A DNA stretch of 64,000 nucleotides, from contig JAGYXB010000440.1 in NCBI GenBank assembly GCA_022495005.1, positions 310,001 to 374,000 of the forward strand. Reading direction: 5' to 3'. Shown piece by piece: positions 24,190 to 36,440 of this stretch; position 1 is the first letter of the stretch; the number at the start of each line of letters is the position of its first letter. The position numbers were made by a program, and so were the translations under genes. The notes beneath the pieces were generated by a model. It worked only from the letters and a program-made list of their open reading frames with translations. It was not told where the DNA came from and ran no database searches. Source of the stretch: Rhyacophila brunnea. Its lineage: Eukaryota > Arthropoda > Insecta > Trichoptera > Rhyacophilidae.

Positions 24190-24470
24190 GGTCTTCAATA
24201 GCTACAATGTGACGCTCCAGAAGTTGGAGAAGGCAACACCATTTTCCTCGGCTTGTAGGATCTCGCCTAAATTGAAGCTTACCGGGAAAGCCTTGCATGA
24301 AAAAATGTGCTCCATGCTTCGCATTTCACCGCACTCACAGGCTTGGTCACCGGAGAACCCCTACTTCACCATATTGTCTCGAGTGCGCCCTACCATAGTT
24401 CGCAGACTGTTTAGGGCTTTCCATGTATGGTACCCGAGACTGGCTCCGGGTGGGAGATGCTCTGCTGGCT
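24190..24470 (-). pseudogene. LINE ORF2 C-terminal fossil
   Basis: Read on the minus strand, the sequence gives PPGASLGYHTWKALNSL, then RTMVGRTRDNMVK, a stop, then ACECGEMRSMEHIFSC. This is the familiar post-reverse-transcriptase tail of many non-LTR retrotransposons: a basic LNRxRTGxGR-like stretch followed by a Cys-x-Cys ... His ... Cys knuckle (CECGE-x-SMEHIFSC). One in-frame stop is visible and no upstream reverse transcriptase is present, so it is a dead fragment. The plus-strand ORFs here (24209-24514, 24423-24617) are shadows. Confidence 0.72.
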
Positions 24471-24617
24471 TTACCCGATCTTCGAGACCCTCAGAGGTAT
24501 GGTTGTCGCCATAAAGCTTCTTCTGGATTTAAGCCTTGTTTTGCACATTTGAGAGTAATCACTGACTGCGCTACATATTTTTGTGAATATTTTAGACTTT
24601 TATGTTTTTTATGTTAG

Positions 24618-26546
24618 TGTACGGTGAAAAAAAAATCCGCGACACACATAGAGACTGGTGGGGTGGCACACCATTGTGACGCGATACTGAGGTTGCGAAT
24701 AGCTGGTAACTAAACAATAATAAGACATTTACACATTAGAGTAAAATTTAGAATCATTATGATTGCATGCGATTGCAAAACACGAAAAGATTAAATTTAC
24801 TAAGAAGCTTTTGAAATGCCTCGTTGAAAATCGTAAACAAGACAAAAGTTTTCATAATAAACACGTTTTGGTAATGCGTTATGCAAATTTGATTCTGATT
24901 GAATCGGAATGCATTATAATGCAGTATTTACCAACAATAAATTATCAATATTAAGAATGCACTACAGCAAATGTACGAACAAAGAATTACAAGGTCGTAC
25001 GGATTGAATCTTCGTAAAAAAATGCATCTTTTCACGACAACAATCAGATTCTATTAAAGATGTTGCATATTATAGAAGATGGAGACTTATAGGTTTCTCT
25101 ATAAAAATCTCTGAACGAATTTTCAGTTTGTCATGAACGTCGTCGGTTAAGGAAATAAACATAGAATATCATAGTTTTTCTATGACATGGATTAACATCG
25201 CCGAACTCACATCTTCATAAATTCATTTGAACTTTTTTAAATACATAATATATAAAATAATAAAAATATTAAGTTTGATTTATATAATTGAGTCGCCTAG
25301 AGTCATAATTCACATCCTCCAAAAATTAAGTTTTGAATAAATCAAAAAAAAACACTACAGGACTATTTTTCGTAATCACAAAATAGTAATGAAATATCAT
25401 AAATATTAATGACTGATATTGTCGATTTGATTTTTTTAAAATTAAATATGGATCTCATATGTCGCCTCGTTAAGATGTAAAATTTTACATGACAGTGTGA
25501 GAAAAATACAGATTCCTGATTGGTTAGAAAGACCTAGTCTTAGGTTAGGTTAGGGCCAGTTAATAATTTAACATATGGTGATTTCTGAAATTAGTTTTTA
25601 CGTAATCAAAAATGATGTTTGATATATATTTTTATATAGATTGATGCACTTAGAATCACTTGGCATTATTAACTAAAAAAAGAGAAAATTGAAAAATTAG
25701 AGTTATGACTCCGGGCAACTCAATTATTATACGGTATTTTACAATACATGTAGTACGACTGATTTTTCTTATATTTTTATTTTTCTTATAATCTCTATAC
25801 CTATTAATTTCCTTCAATAATAATATTGGTTTCAGTTACTTTTTACAGCTTTTCGGCACCGTTAATATGTATGCCATAGGTAGGTGGGGGTAAACGCGAA
25901 ATCTAGTTCTAAACAATCTTTTTTTTTTCATAAATTAAATTTCCATAAATTACTTATATACCTAACCATAGTCGTTCGTAGTCGGATAGCTTTTATATAC
26001 TATTATGTGCACATTACAATATTATAGTAATTAATAGGAATAATAGGTGTAATGAAAACCATAATAACATTAAATGTTTTAGTGCATAACATAAAAATGT
26101 GACAAGTTATACTTTTTTACAGCCGTTTTAAATTATCGCAGAACCACGGGCACTGGCTATAATAGTGAATCATTGCTCTGCAAAGTCATTGTTATTAGAG
26201 AATGAATAATATCATAGTGGACTTAAGTTTATTATTCTCTGTCAGTAGAAGAGTAAAACAGAACAGGAAAATAGTGAGATTCGCGGATGTCCACATCCTA
26301 TTTATTCATTCATATATTATGCACATACACGGTATAGTATGCCTAAATTTAACATTCAAAGCGTACTACAGCCAACATCTTTTTGCATTGTTAATGTGAT
26401 TTCTTAAAGGTTATTTATTTTGTCCGTGACATTTCAGCTGTTCTGCCGATGCTCTCTTTAGATAAGTCCGGTTGCATTATAGTTCTCCTAATTGTCATTC
26501 AACAAAAGAAATACAATTATAAAACGACCAATTTCTGCGAACGAAT
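24618..26546. other. Intergenic stretch with a short telomere-like repeat
   Basis: Unrecognised AT-rich DNA. Positions 25540-25554 are three tandem TTAGG units, the insect telomeric pentamer, too few to be more than an interstitial trace. Confidence 0.4.
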
Positions 26547-26550
26547 ACTT

Positions 26551-26861
26551 GAAGCGCTTAGTTTCAAAAGCCCGTAAAACGGTTTTTGAAAAATTTTGAG
26601 TTAGATAGATATTTTTGTTACTTAAAACGCCAAAAACCGTCAATACGTATGATCAAAAATTCGGGAAAAATTTCAAAACTCGCTAAAATGGTTGGGTGTG
26701 CTTTTCAAATACCCCTAAAATGGAAAGCCAAAACACTCTTTAAAATGTAACAAATTAAAAAATAAATAGATAAAGCTCACAGATTTAATAGATATGATTT
26801 TTTCTCATTTTTCTCAGAACTATCTAAAATCGTTTTATGGGCTTTTGAAACTAGGCGTTTC
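26551..26861. mobile_element. MITE with 30-bp inverted ends
   Basis: The ends gaagcgcttagtttcaaaag (left) and gaaacgcctagtttcaaaag (right, read inward) match for about 31 bases. The tetranucleotide actt flanks both sides (26547-26550 and 26862-26865), a possible target duplication. It is 311 bp, without an ORF. Superfamily not assigned. Confidence 0.6.
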
Positions 26862-26865
26862 ACTT

Positions 26866-27360
26866 GTGGGAGTAATTTTATGAGACTACAATATCACAAA
26901 ACAACACAATTGTAGTTAAGTTCGTTTAAATAGTTTAAAACGACAATAATTACGAAATGGTCATTATTTATCTATACAAGATATCGTCATAATTACAACA
27001 AAACACATAAGATTTTGACGTCTTAAAATATAATTAAATATCTGAGCACTGAGGACGCAAGTCCTCGCCTGTAAGTTCGCTGATAGATTACGTTTAGTTA
27101 CTTGAATAGACGTAGGTATTACTTTACATTGTTTTTGGAATAAGTAGGTATATCTCGATTGGTCGAATATCAAATTTTGAAATATGATATTTAAATCCTA
27201 TCGACAATATCGGCACCTATGTGAAACTTATTCTTACTAAAGATAGCCCACGAATAAAATGGAATTTAAAAAATCAAATTAGTCAAGTTAATCCGGTATT
27301 AATAATACATCAATTCACATCGGTAGGTACATAAGTACAATGAGAACCCTTGGTCTATGA
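26866..27360. other. Intergenic stretch, nothing recognised
   Basis: AT-rich DNA with only a short fortuitous ORF (26964-27173 minus). Confidence 0.4.
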
Positions 27361-27668
27361 CAGGGTTTGCGAATCTTTTTACGTACGCGTGACAAAATTT
27401 GCCAAATATTATTTTTAGACTGTCTAACGTGCCGAGCAGTTTTTCATAGGGAAAAAGATGAATAAGTACTTACAAGAATTTTATTAAAAAGTTCAAAAAA
27501 TATGATTGAGTTCTTGAATATTACTGTATTTTGTTCATTACGCACAAATTTCTCCGGTCAGATGAGGCATTCTCTCACTACAGTGGCCTCAAGCATTGTA
27601 AAATGATTGTAAATCGATCAACCGATCGGGGCTTCCCCCGCCGCCTGATGAGGTCAGTGCGCTAATAG
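27361..27668. mobile_element. hAT element family 1, copy C, right-truncated
   Basis: It starts cagggtttgcgaatc, followed by acgtacgcgtgacaaaattt and the ccaaatattattttta block of family 1. It runs to the gcctgatgaggtcagtgcg block near 27655, after which similarity ends. The second terminus is absent and no target duplication can be tested. Confidence 0.72.
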
Positions 27669-28826
27669 CGAGGGGTGCAAGATTAGTAAATGCGCTCCCT
27701 AAAGACATAGACGTGTTCAATGATGTACTTTTTGTTTTTGAAACTTTATTTTATTGTACTTATACACTATTGTTAATGTTTTATTATTATTGTTCTTCTT
27801 CTATTTATCCTCTCATGTGCGAGTAATATTTGTTAAATGTAAATCTCATGTTGTGAACGTCCTGTATTTTGATTTGTTATGTCCACAATGTTTTGTTTTC
27901 TTAAATAAATTAAATCTTATATAAATAACCAAGACTAAGTTCAGTTCCCACTGTCATTTTAGATCAATATTCTATGCAGGAACGGTGAAAGCAGCAGTCG
28001 CCAAGTAACCGGCACTCGAGCGAGTTCAGCGAAGAAGGGCACTCTGCATCTCGAATGTTGATATCGAGAGATTCAGGCAACACCTTATGCGATGTTTCTC
28101 GGTGCATAGTGATATGAACTTTCTTGACCTGACCTACCCTTGCCTGGGTGAGAGTAGTGTTTAGCGTTAACCCACGGAGCCGGCACGACGGATACTTCAG
28201 ATATAATAAACTGGAGGTCACGGAAGTTGACGATGGAGCGTGCAATGTCGCAGTGATAAATTTTACGATCATTAATATCGATCATCTAGCTAGTACACCT
28301 AGTGCTGAGGTAGAAATTGTGATTCATTTTACAAAATGGTAATATAAATTATATTTCATTCTACAGATTGCTTCATTAGTCGATAGCTATTTCGGTTGTC
28401 ACTCCATTATCAAAACTACAACAAAAAAAACTTTTATAAAATGCGCGTTCGTTAAGTGAATTCATCCGTTAATAATAAATACATTTTTTGCAATTGACGC
28501 TATGATAGATTAATAATTCTTTAAGCACATCGGAAATCGATTCAAAACAGTACGTTTACACTATTCTTCTATAATCCCTAGGTACTTATATTAAGTGGTA
28601 GGTATAAGTACGTTTTTATATAATGAATAATGATGTTTTAGTCTCCCTCGATTTATGAGTGTGACTGAGTAAAATAATTAACATGTTAGAATTAACTGAT
28701 ATCGATTAGAAGACCAATAATTAATATATTATAGGTATCTAGCTGAAGGCATCAATGTGTATTAAACAATTATTAATGAATACAATCAGAATCCTTCGTC
28801 CTGGAGCGAAACTAGTATTTTTTACC
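27669..28826. other. Intergenic stretch with two overlapping unrecognised ORFs
   Basis: Positions 27964-28342 carry overlapping ORFs on both strands (102 aa minus, 64 aa plus) in a locally GC-richer patch. I recognise neither product. Positions 28379-28425 match 18643-18690 inverted. Confidence 0.35.
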
Positions 28827-29322
28827 ACGTTTTTCTTAGCTCGTTTTCTTGTTTGTCCGGTGGTTGTTTATCCAGTACAAATCTTGCAATCGATTTTTAA
28901 CTAACTTCCCGACTAGCTAGACATTTGAAACTTTTAGAATATATCAGAACATGATGCCCATGCATTCTTTTAATACTTTTAAGCCATCTTTAAGTAGAAT
29001 TGAAGTCATTTTCAGTTAATTCTGTTTTGCATGAAAAGTTATTTCGGAAGAAATCCGTAATCCAATCCACTATTATTGGTTGCTAAGTGGGTGGTCCTAG
29101 CAACTAAATTATTAATATATACGTGCGTTACTATGGAAATCAAAATGACATTTCAGTATTCTATATGTGTTTGTTTGTTGCAAAATAGCAAAAAAATGAT
29201 TTGTTGACAATTGCCTTATTTGTCCTAAATTATTAATACATAGAATTGTCAAGTTTATATGATTCAACAGAAAATTTAAAAACGTGGTATAAAAAAAGTT
29301 ATTTTTATCTTGTAATTATTTT
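28827..29322 (+). repeat. Dispersed repeat of unknown class, copy A
   Basis: It aligns along its length with 42231-42666. Shared blocks include acgtttttcttagctcg, gacatttgaaa, tagaatatatcagaacatg, ttggttgct, taaattattaatatatacgt and ttatttttatcttgtaatta. The copies differ by indels and point changes; this one is about 60 bp longer. No coding capacity, tRNA-like head or terminal inverted repeats were seen, so the class is unknown. Confidence 0.72.
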
Positions 29323-31774
29323 TAATTATTTTAATAGGGAAATTATATTTATGCGTCTTTGAAAACCTAATAGTTCTTATTTCTATGGGATAGTATTGTA
29401 TCTGCCATGTCTAAATTCTGTAGACTTTGCCATTGCCAGCATTAATAGAAACGTTAATAAAAATAAATTTAAATAATTTAGAAAATATTTAGAGAAATTG
29501 CTAAGAAATAAAGATTACAGAAAAGCCATCATATTTCCATTTCCATGTAGCTTTCGGTTATTAAACCATATCTCTCTAATCGAAAAAATGCTCCAATATA
29601 GTAAGTAATCAATGTCATTTTTGACTGCATGTATATTACCATCGAATCCTGGAGCTTTGATATACGTCCTTTAACTATTAAAAAGGCTAACCCACGGGTT
29701 AATGATATTTTAATGAACCAAAATCGTGTCGAATTAGCATACTGCTAATCTATCTTTAAATGCTGCATGTGTTTTCATCTGCAGTGTGTGCACGTGTGTA
29801 TGTATGCATTCATAGATCCAGTCAATTAAGGTGCGTGCCTGCGAATATCTCTGCCCGGAGCATCGTATTATGAATATTTATAGGGTTGTAAAAATACTAA
29901 TTTTACATATCATTATTCATTAGCAAGAAATAAACTTATGGTTTGATTGCTTGGCACCTAAATATTATAAATTACACGGCGCCGTGGTTGCTCTGATAAG
30001 TGTTTTCAATTTAAAGGTAAATCATCACATCCAGTACATTGATTTGAACACATAATAATATCTGATTATTACGCAGTCTAGCATACACGATATCCAATAT
30101 ACATCGAGGCGAAGCTGGTCCGGAAATTTGTACGTATGATTTGACAGTATCAAAGTTAATCGTGAGCTGTTGTATCGGAAATAGATGACAGTATAGTTTT
30201 GAGAACATATATATTAATAAAAACAACCGGAAAATACGGGAAAGGCAGAATAAAAAAGTAGACAAGTAAATTAGAAATACAAATATATCTTATACATTTA
30301 TATACAATTCTGGTGGGCGCTACTATCAAGTCGTACATGTTAAATATCAGATAATATTAACAGTGTTATTAGCAGATATTCCATTCTTGGTAGTAGGTAC
30401 TTATTATCTTATGTGACCCTGATAACTATCTTACAATTCGGAAAAAAATCTCCTAATGTACATAACTAACCTGCCATTGATAATACCAATTCGGAGGGCA
30501 ACACCTCCATTCGGATATTTTTATATAATGAGTTTAGGTAGACGTTGTTTAATTTTTTTATATGGGGTTTACTTAGCTCATTCGGTGTACGCCCGTGTAC
30601 TTTTTATGGTGTTTCAATTTACTCGTTTGTAAGTAACATTGACAGTTTCTTTAATTTTTCTATATGTCACGCTGTGGACGTCTTGAATTTATAATTACTA
30701 CAGTTAACTAATGGTCAAAATAAATAAATTTGAATTCTGATGGATTTAGTTTTGTACTATATTTGAGTCGTATTTTGCGACCCGGGTTTCGCCTTTCGGT
30801 ATCTTCAGACACTGTGCACATTCCCCAAAAGGCAACTAAACACTGACATCGAATACTCAAGAGGTGTATAATCGTCCCTTCTGGGAGCAATTGAGACGTA
30901 TTGGGAATTAATGGAGTTAACTAATGAGATATACCTATGATATCAGTCTTTTAAAGTTATTAGTTAAACAATTAATATTCAATAATACACCTACTTTTTT
31001 ATAATAATATTTTTTAAATATAACAAATCCACTAATAGGCCCATCAAATAAATCCATCAGAATTTAAATTCAAAACCCGTCGAGAGTATTAATAAAATAA
31101 ATTTGAATTTGATATAAGAGTACCTACTATGAAAGGATAGGTAACCCTAGATATTTAAAAGTAGTAGTGTTGTAGGAATGCAGTTATTCCGGGACTAGTG
31201 CCTTGTAAAGCAGTTTGCGATTCTCGCCGCCGGACGGCGATAGAAATCCCTCTATATGCTTCGCTAAGAAATTTTCACTTCTCTCCGTCCGGCAGAGGAA
31301 AGCTCTGCTGGCCATATAAATTATTTTATAAGGCCGCGATGATTGTGTATTCAAGACACTCGCTCTGTCAGATCAATAGGTGAAATTGAGTTGTTTTACG
31401 ACTTGTTTCGGCTGCGAGCAGACGTGGAAATCATGGCATAATCAATTATTGATCCAACGTAACAGGATTTTTTTCCCAAATAAACTAAATTTGCATCTCA
31501 TATATGCGTATGTAATAAATTTACGATATGTAAATGCAATAGTTAAAAACAGATGTTGTTTCTAAAGTATTATATCTTTCAGAGCCAATTCATATTTTGA
31601 GTATGTTCATAACAAATACCTGAAATTATTAATACCACAAAACCTGAGAATATAAATCATAGACATCAAGAGGCCGAAAAATCTTAAATTGCGTTTTCCT
31701 GAAAGTTTTCTTTTTGGACATACAATACATTAGTCTGCTATCTATAGTTCATTTCGATATTTTTTGATTAAGTA
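29323..31774. other. Intergenic stretch, minor inverted repeat only
   Basis: Positions 30730-30750 (tttgaattctgatggattt) and 31055-31075 (the inverse) form a short inverted pair. A GC-richer patch at 31195-31345 has an open minus-strand frame of about 45 codons that I do not recognise. Otherwise nothing. Confidence 0.35.
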
Positions 31775-31855
31775 GGCGTTGGCCTGGCGCGTAAAGCGAT
31801 AGTATTTGTATAAATACGAACATGTGGGTCTCGGGTTCAAACCCATAGCTGGTCA
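31775..31855 (+). mobile_element. tRNA-like SINE head candidate
   Basis: The B box is cgggttcaaaccc (31832-31844), an excellent match to the polymerase III consensus. The A box region tggcgcgtaaagcg is weaker. An A-rich stretch follows (cataaaaaatc). No tRNA cloverleaf can be completed, so this is a SINE or tRNA pseudogene rather than a functional tRNA. Confidence 0.42.
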
Positions 31856-32045
31856 TAAAAAATCTAATCACCTTTTTCAAAAGTGTATTTTATCCAGCGC
31901 ATGGATTCAATGGATGAGATAAAAACTATTCTTTGCAGAACAAAACTGTTAATAAATACAACCTCCACTCAATATGCTCCGCTTAAAACCGAATACGGTA
32001 ATTCATATTTTACTTTTACAATGGGTAAATATCTCTACTACATAA

Positions 32046-32490
32046 CAGTCGCGATAGGTGGAGGTAGGCTGTTAAGATCCGACATAAATAGTGCATACTA
32101 ATCTTTGTCAGTCAAACGTATTAATTTTTGTTTTCACTGAACTAATACTACAATAACAGATAGTGTGTTCGTTTTTTAAAATTAATAATATAATAAAATA
32201 TGTAAAATTATGCAATTAAACCATACATCATTTTAGATATGTTATAGATACAAGAATATTTTTTATCGATTATGGTTTGGTTAGGCAGAGCTAAATTTAA
32301 AAAAAAACTAACCAACACCATCTTTAATATAATGTATTCTTACTTCAACGAAAGCAAATAAGTATGACTGAAAAAATATGCACTATTTTTGTCGGATATT
32401 TTTGCCCATAGCATACCTAAACTATTATGGTTTGGTTAGGCAGGTTTAATTGAATTTTAAAAACTAACCAGCACCATCTGCAAATTGTAT
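32046..32490 (+). mobile_element. hAT-type MITE family 2, copy B, right-truncated
   Basis: It begins cagtcgcgataggtggaggt, equal to the right end of copy A (5529-6129) read inward. It continues through cataaatagtgcata and the tgtaaattgta-like block. Similarity stops near 32490, before a second terminus. Confidence 0.68.
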
Positions 32491-33564
32491 TAATAGTAAT
32501 ATAAAAAATAAACAATTAAACAATGTTCTTAATATTCCTAAGTATACGTTAAATATTTATTTTCATAACCATTATTGAAAATTTTATCTGTGCTCTATTG
32601 CGTTGTTTTTTTTTTGTGGCTAATATGAAATTTCGAATATACACCACTGATCCAAATATCGAAACATTGTTGAAATTGAACTTGGTAATTTTTTTGTTGC
32701 CAAAGAAATGTAATTAGTCGACCGTGAAAATTGATAAGTCTTCGTCGATCGTTGAACATTCTCAATCATAAAAAAATCAACAAAAAATATTTAAGTTCGT
32801 ATCAACAGAAATAGCATTGGAGAAAATTCTACGTGCGAAACTAATTCAGAGATATAATGATAAAGTGAATAGTATCCAATCTGATATATTTTATTAGGTA
32901 GTAATAGAATAATTTACTATTGATCGATTACATTTTCGGTCAGTGTCCACATTGACGGTTTCTAAAAATCCAGGTGTATCAGTTTTATAAAAAAATGTTT
33001 TTTTTTTAAATTAAATATAACTATAAAGAAAACCTGTTGTGCAGATATTGGTAGTTAAAGGCGGTGCTGTATCTTCTGCGATTAGCGATCAATTTACCTG
33101 GAAGAAAAAGAAGAACAAATATTAGGAACGAAATATATGTGGGAAGGTACATTAAACAATTTAAAAATTTTGATAGACAATAGCTCGCTTTCTTAGATAT
33201 TGATATATTCCACTTGCATAACGTTGTTTTAATAAATTCTGAAAATACGTTCAATTTAGTGGTTATACGCGCTTTTTATTTTCGCTGTGTGTACATTAGT
33301 ATACTGATTCTGCTTAATATTATTAGTACTAACTATTACATAGTTTCTATGTTTTTTTTTTCATGTCTTGTTATGAACGTCATGAGTTTATAATTTTTAA
33401 TATAAAATGTAAAATAAATTTTAATATAATCAAAGCGTTTATTGGTGAATAAGTAATTGCGAATATTTTAAATCAGTTATAATTATTTGTTATACCTACG
33501 ATAAACACAAGATATAAGCATAATGGCAAGTAGGTATAGATATTATAATAAATATTAATTTAAA
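32491..33564. other. Intergenic stretch, nothing recognised
   Basis: AT-rich sequence with short ORFs (33021-33254 minus) lacking recognisable features. Confidence 0.4.
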
Positions 33565-33725
33565 AAAAACTATCAACGAAGGGTGCGAGGAAAGGTAGAC
33601 GGCAGCATAAGTATACAAAGAAAGTGGTTCTCGTAACCAGGTAACCTCCGCAAGTGGCTTAATGTCCAAGGCGTTGGTGATCTGATACGACTGATCCAGG
33701 TTAGAGGTTTGGTAGCGCATATTCG
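33565..33725 (+). pseudogene. Possible LINE ORF2 C-terminal fossil
   Basis: The plus strand reads, with one stop, SISIQRKWFS then PGNLRKWLNVQGVGDLIRL and VRGLVAHI. This resembles the very end of many LINE ORF2 proteins (RRxSWLRNLRxWxxxxxxxLxRxAxxR). It is short and worn, so the assignment is tentative. The minus-strand ORFs at 33496-33800 would then be shadows. Confidence 0.35.
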
Positions 33726-34802
33726 ATAGAAAACGGCACCAAGGGTAAAAACAATATTAATTACCCACTTGATCCCAAAAAAAAAATTAAAAGCGATCAT
33801 GACCTGATTCGTTCACATGGATATTGTCAACTGGTAGGTACCAAAAACAACATTCCACATACAAAACATTAAGTATACCTATTCATCAATATTATGCATT
33901 ATAGACTTATAGCCCAAATCTTCGTATTGTTCGCTCATCATCAGCTTTATTTGTTGCAATACATTTTATTTATTTCACTTTTTTTGCAACCCGGAGCTTT
34001 TATTCAAGCCGTCAACCACTGAAATAGGTTTATTGGAGTACACATATTATTTATATTATGTATAATATCCTCAGACAAAATCAATCGTAGACTAAATAAA
34101 TTATGAAGAATATGAAGATGGTATGTTTTACTATTTGTATTTAATATAGTGGCTTTCCACTGAATAACGTAGATACATTTTATAAAAAAGTTTAAATATA
34201 TAACCTTCAGTGACTCAAGTGTGGAACTTTTTGTTTTCTTGCCTCCCTTTAAATTATTTTCAGTTGACATATTACATAATATAAAACTAACTGTTGGTTC
34301 CCCTTTATCAATTTTAATATATATACATAGTATTAGATATACTTGACACGTTACATAACTTTCTGACATAAGCAGAGTACCTATATTACGTTAAGGTTGT
34401 TATGGTCAGTTACTTGCATGTACTATCTAAACGACGTTTATCGATAGGACTCAATGCATCATGCATTATCGATTGCAAATTTAACGATGTTCAATTGACA
34501 GACAACCGCGAATAGAATAATAAATCAACTAAGTTCAATAAAATTAACATGTTTCATCGGCCGTAAAGTTACAATATGTATTGCAGATAATAAAAAGAAA
34601 TCAATATCACACTACGGTGCAGACAGACAAGAGATTTTCAATGTGTCTACATTATATATATTATTCAACCTCATAGCTACTGTAGTAGGACTTTGAACTA
34701 ATGTGTGAAAGGCCGTGGACTTGATTACGAAATTCAACGTAATATGAGTGATAAGGAGGAATGCGACGATTTGGACGCAAGGATAACTGGACGTCGGTAG
34801 CA
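33726..34802. other. Intergenic stretch, nothing recognised
   Basis: Contains an unrecognised 121-aa minus-strand ORF (34004-34369), AT-rich and without motifs; probably chance. Confidence 0.35.
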
Positions 34803-34978
34803 TTGGCGCCGCTAAAGGGCGATATGCATAGGTAATAAATAATTGCTCCATAAAAAGCTACGTAAAGTAGTAGTAATAATAAGTATTGGTTTTCATTAGA
34901 TTTTCCTTGATTATTTACCGATTTAAGTTGTAATGTACGAGTATTTTTACGTATATTATTTATCTTTAGCGGCGCCAA
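34803..34978. repeat. Perfect 15-bp inverted repeat around 146 bp
   Basis: ttggcgccgctaaag at 34803-34817 faces ctttagcggcgccaa at 34964-34978. Weaker similarity extends outwards. It could be the ends of a small MITE or a stem. Overlapping minus-strand ORFs (34612-34987) are unrecognised. Confidence 0.45.
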
Positions 34979-35975
34979 GGTGGCCATCGTTCAGTTGTTC
35001 AATCAAATCAGGTCGCGTCCTAAAGTTTGCGATGTCCAAATGGCGGCGTTGTAGACGCTAATATTATAATATTTTCAACACATAAGTAAGTATACCTACA
35101 TGTCATAATATTGATCAACGGACTGGGTCAACGATTGATCATAATAATATCGTCTTACCCAGTTGGAAACGCTATACGACTCATTCTCTATGTACCTACC
35201 TACTTATATGCATTTCTTTCCAAGACACATGTAACCTGAATTTCTCGAGCTAGGTTCTATTTACGAAAATTGTTTTTGAGCTTGAGTCTAAAAAGCGATT
35301 TATCATAACCTCTGTTACGGAAGAATTTTTCTTCACTCCTATTTTGAGGCTCGCTTTTGCAAGTTCTTACATTCTTGTTTGGAGGTCATCAAGATGTTTG
35401 CAATATTTTTCTTTATATTTCTCTAAATATCAATCTATTTTCTTCTCGAACACAACCAGTTTTATTATTTTTAACGTTTATTACATAAAGTCCTGCCCGA
35501 ATAATCTTCGTATCTTTGTCGTTTATGTACTATTTAATATAGTTCAATTCAATTCAAATTATTTATTCATATATAGTGAAATTTACAAATTACAAATTCA
35601 AGAAGTTCACAGAATAATATGAAAAAACAAAAAAAAACGGTTAAAACATAATTAAAAAAAAATTACAAGCCGAATAATGAGCCTAAATATAATGCGCGGG
35701 CTAGACGACAGCGACTCGCCTGCGCGGAGGTTGTGCAGAAAATACGGATACTTTTACGCGTTTACGCTTTTACGGTTTGCGCGAGCTACAGTTTTCATGT
35801 CCATACACACGGGCTTCCCGATACAAAGCGGTTTGCGCAGGTAAGCTTGTGGTAAAGCATGAACGTCTATCCGGCGCTTAAACTAGGTACATGGAAGTAC
35901 GCTGAATGAGTTAAGTAGACCCTATTTTAAGAATTTATTAAAAAAATCTATCTAACTTATCCTCACGCAGCTGGA
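34979..35975. other. Intergenic stretch with a GC-rich patch
   Basis: Positions 35690-35880 are GC-richer with gcgcg motifs. No exon or element ends were identified. Confidence 0.35.
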
Positions 35976-36232
35976 ATATGTGTCGCTGGATTTCAAAATC
36001 AGCTAAGTCCACCTTATTTTTGACGTGTTTGTGAATTGTTGAATAACTACTGATTTATAACATTTCTGCATTATCAGAATGTAGCACTTATAAATTTTGA
36101 ATATTCTTTAATCGAAATAATATAAACTTTCACCTTTGTGACTATGTGAGATATATTGAGAAAACAAAAAGCTGTTTTTTTCCTATTCATCCATTATAGA
36201 CTTTGCTGATTTTGAAATCTAGCGACACATAT
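35976..36232. repeat. Inverted repeat pair, MITE candidate
   Basis: atatgtgtcgctggatttca and following bases (35976-36003) are repeated inverted at 36205-36232 with one change over 28 bases. The enclosed 200 bp are AT-rich and non-coding. No duplication of the target was resolved. Confidence 0.5.
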
Positions 36233-36379
36233 ATCAATATCCGAAGCAATTTGGTTGAACACAGTTATTGCTCTCTCTGCACAGTTATGCAATTTAGGAG
36301 AACAAACAACCGAAGCTCCCGATTTCTAAGATAGTTATGAGGGACACAAAGGTAAATACTTTACATATAGAATGCCATA

Positions 36380-36440
36380 GCACTGTCGCATCGTTAGTAC
36401 AATGGTTTAGATTTACCATACAAGAGAGCTCAACCTTTCA
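36380..36440 (+). mobile_element. tRNA-like SINE head candidate
   Basis: tagtacaatgg (36395-36405) fits the A-box consensus exactly. gagagctcaacct (36425-36437) is a B-box-like site resembling that of the SINE at 9396. No tail could be defined. Confidence 0.38.

Noticed and set aside
25540..25554. (TTAGG)3 as a telomere or telomere scar
   Set aside because: Three units are too few and ggttaggtta motifs occur by chance in insect DNA; kept only as a remark.
30708..30890. 60-aa minus-strand ORF with a basic segment as a conserved peptide
   Set aside because: Short, no recognised family, and linked to a local inverted repeat; more likely part of a worn repeat.
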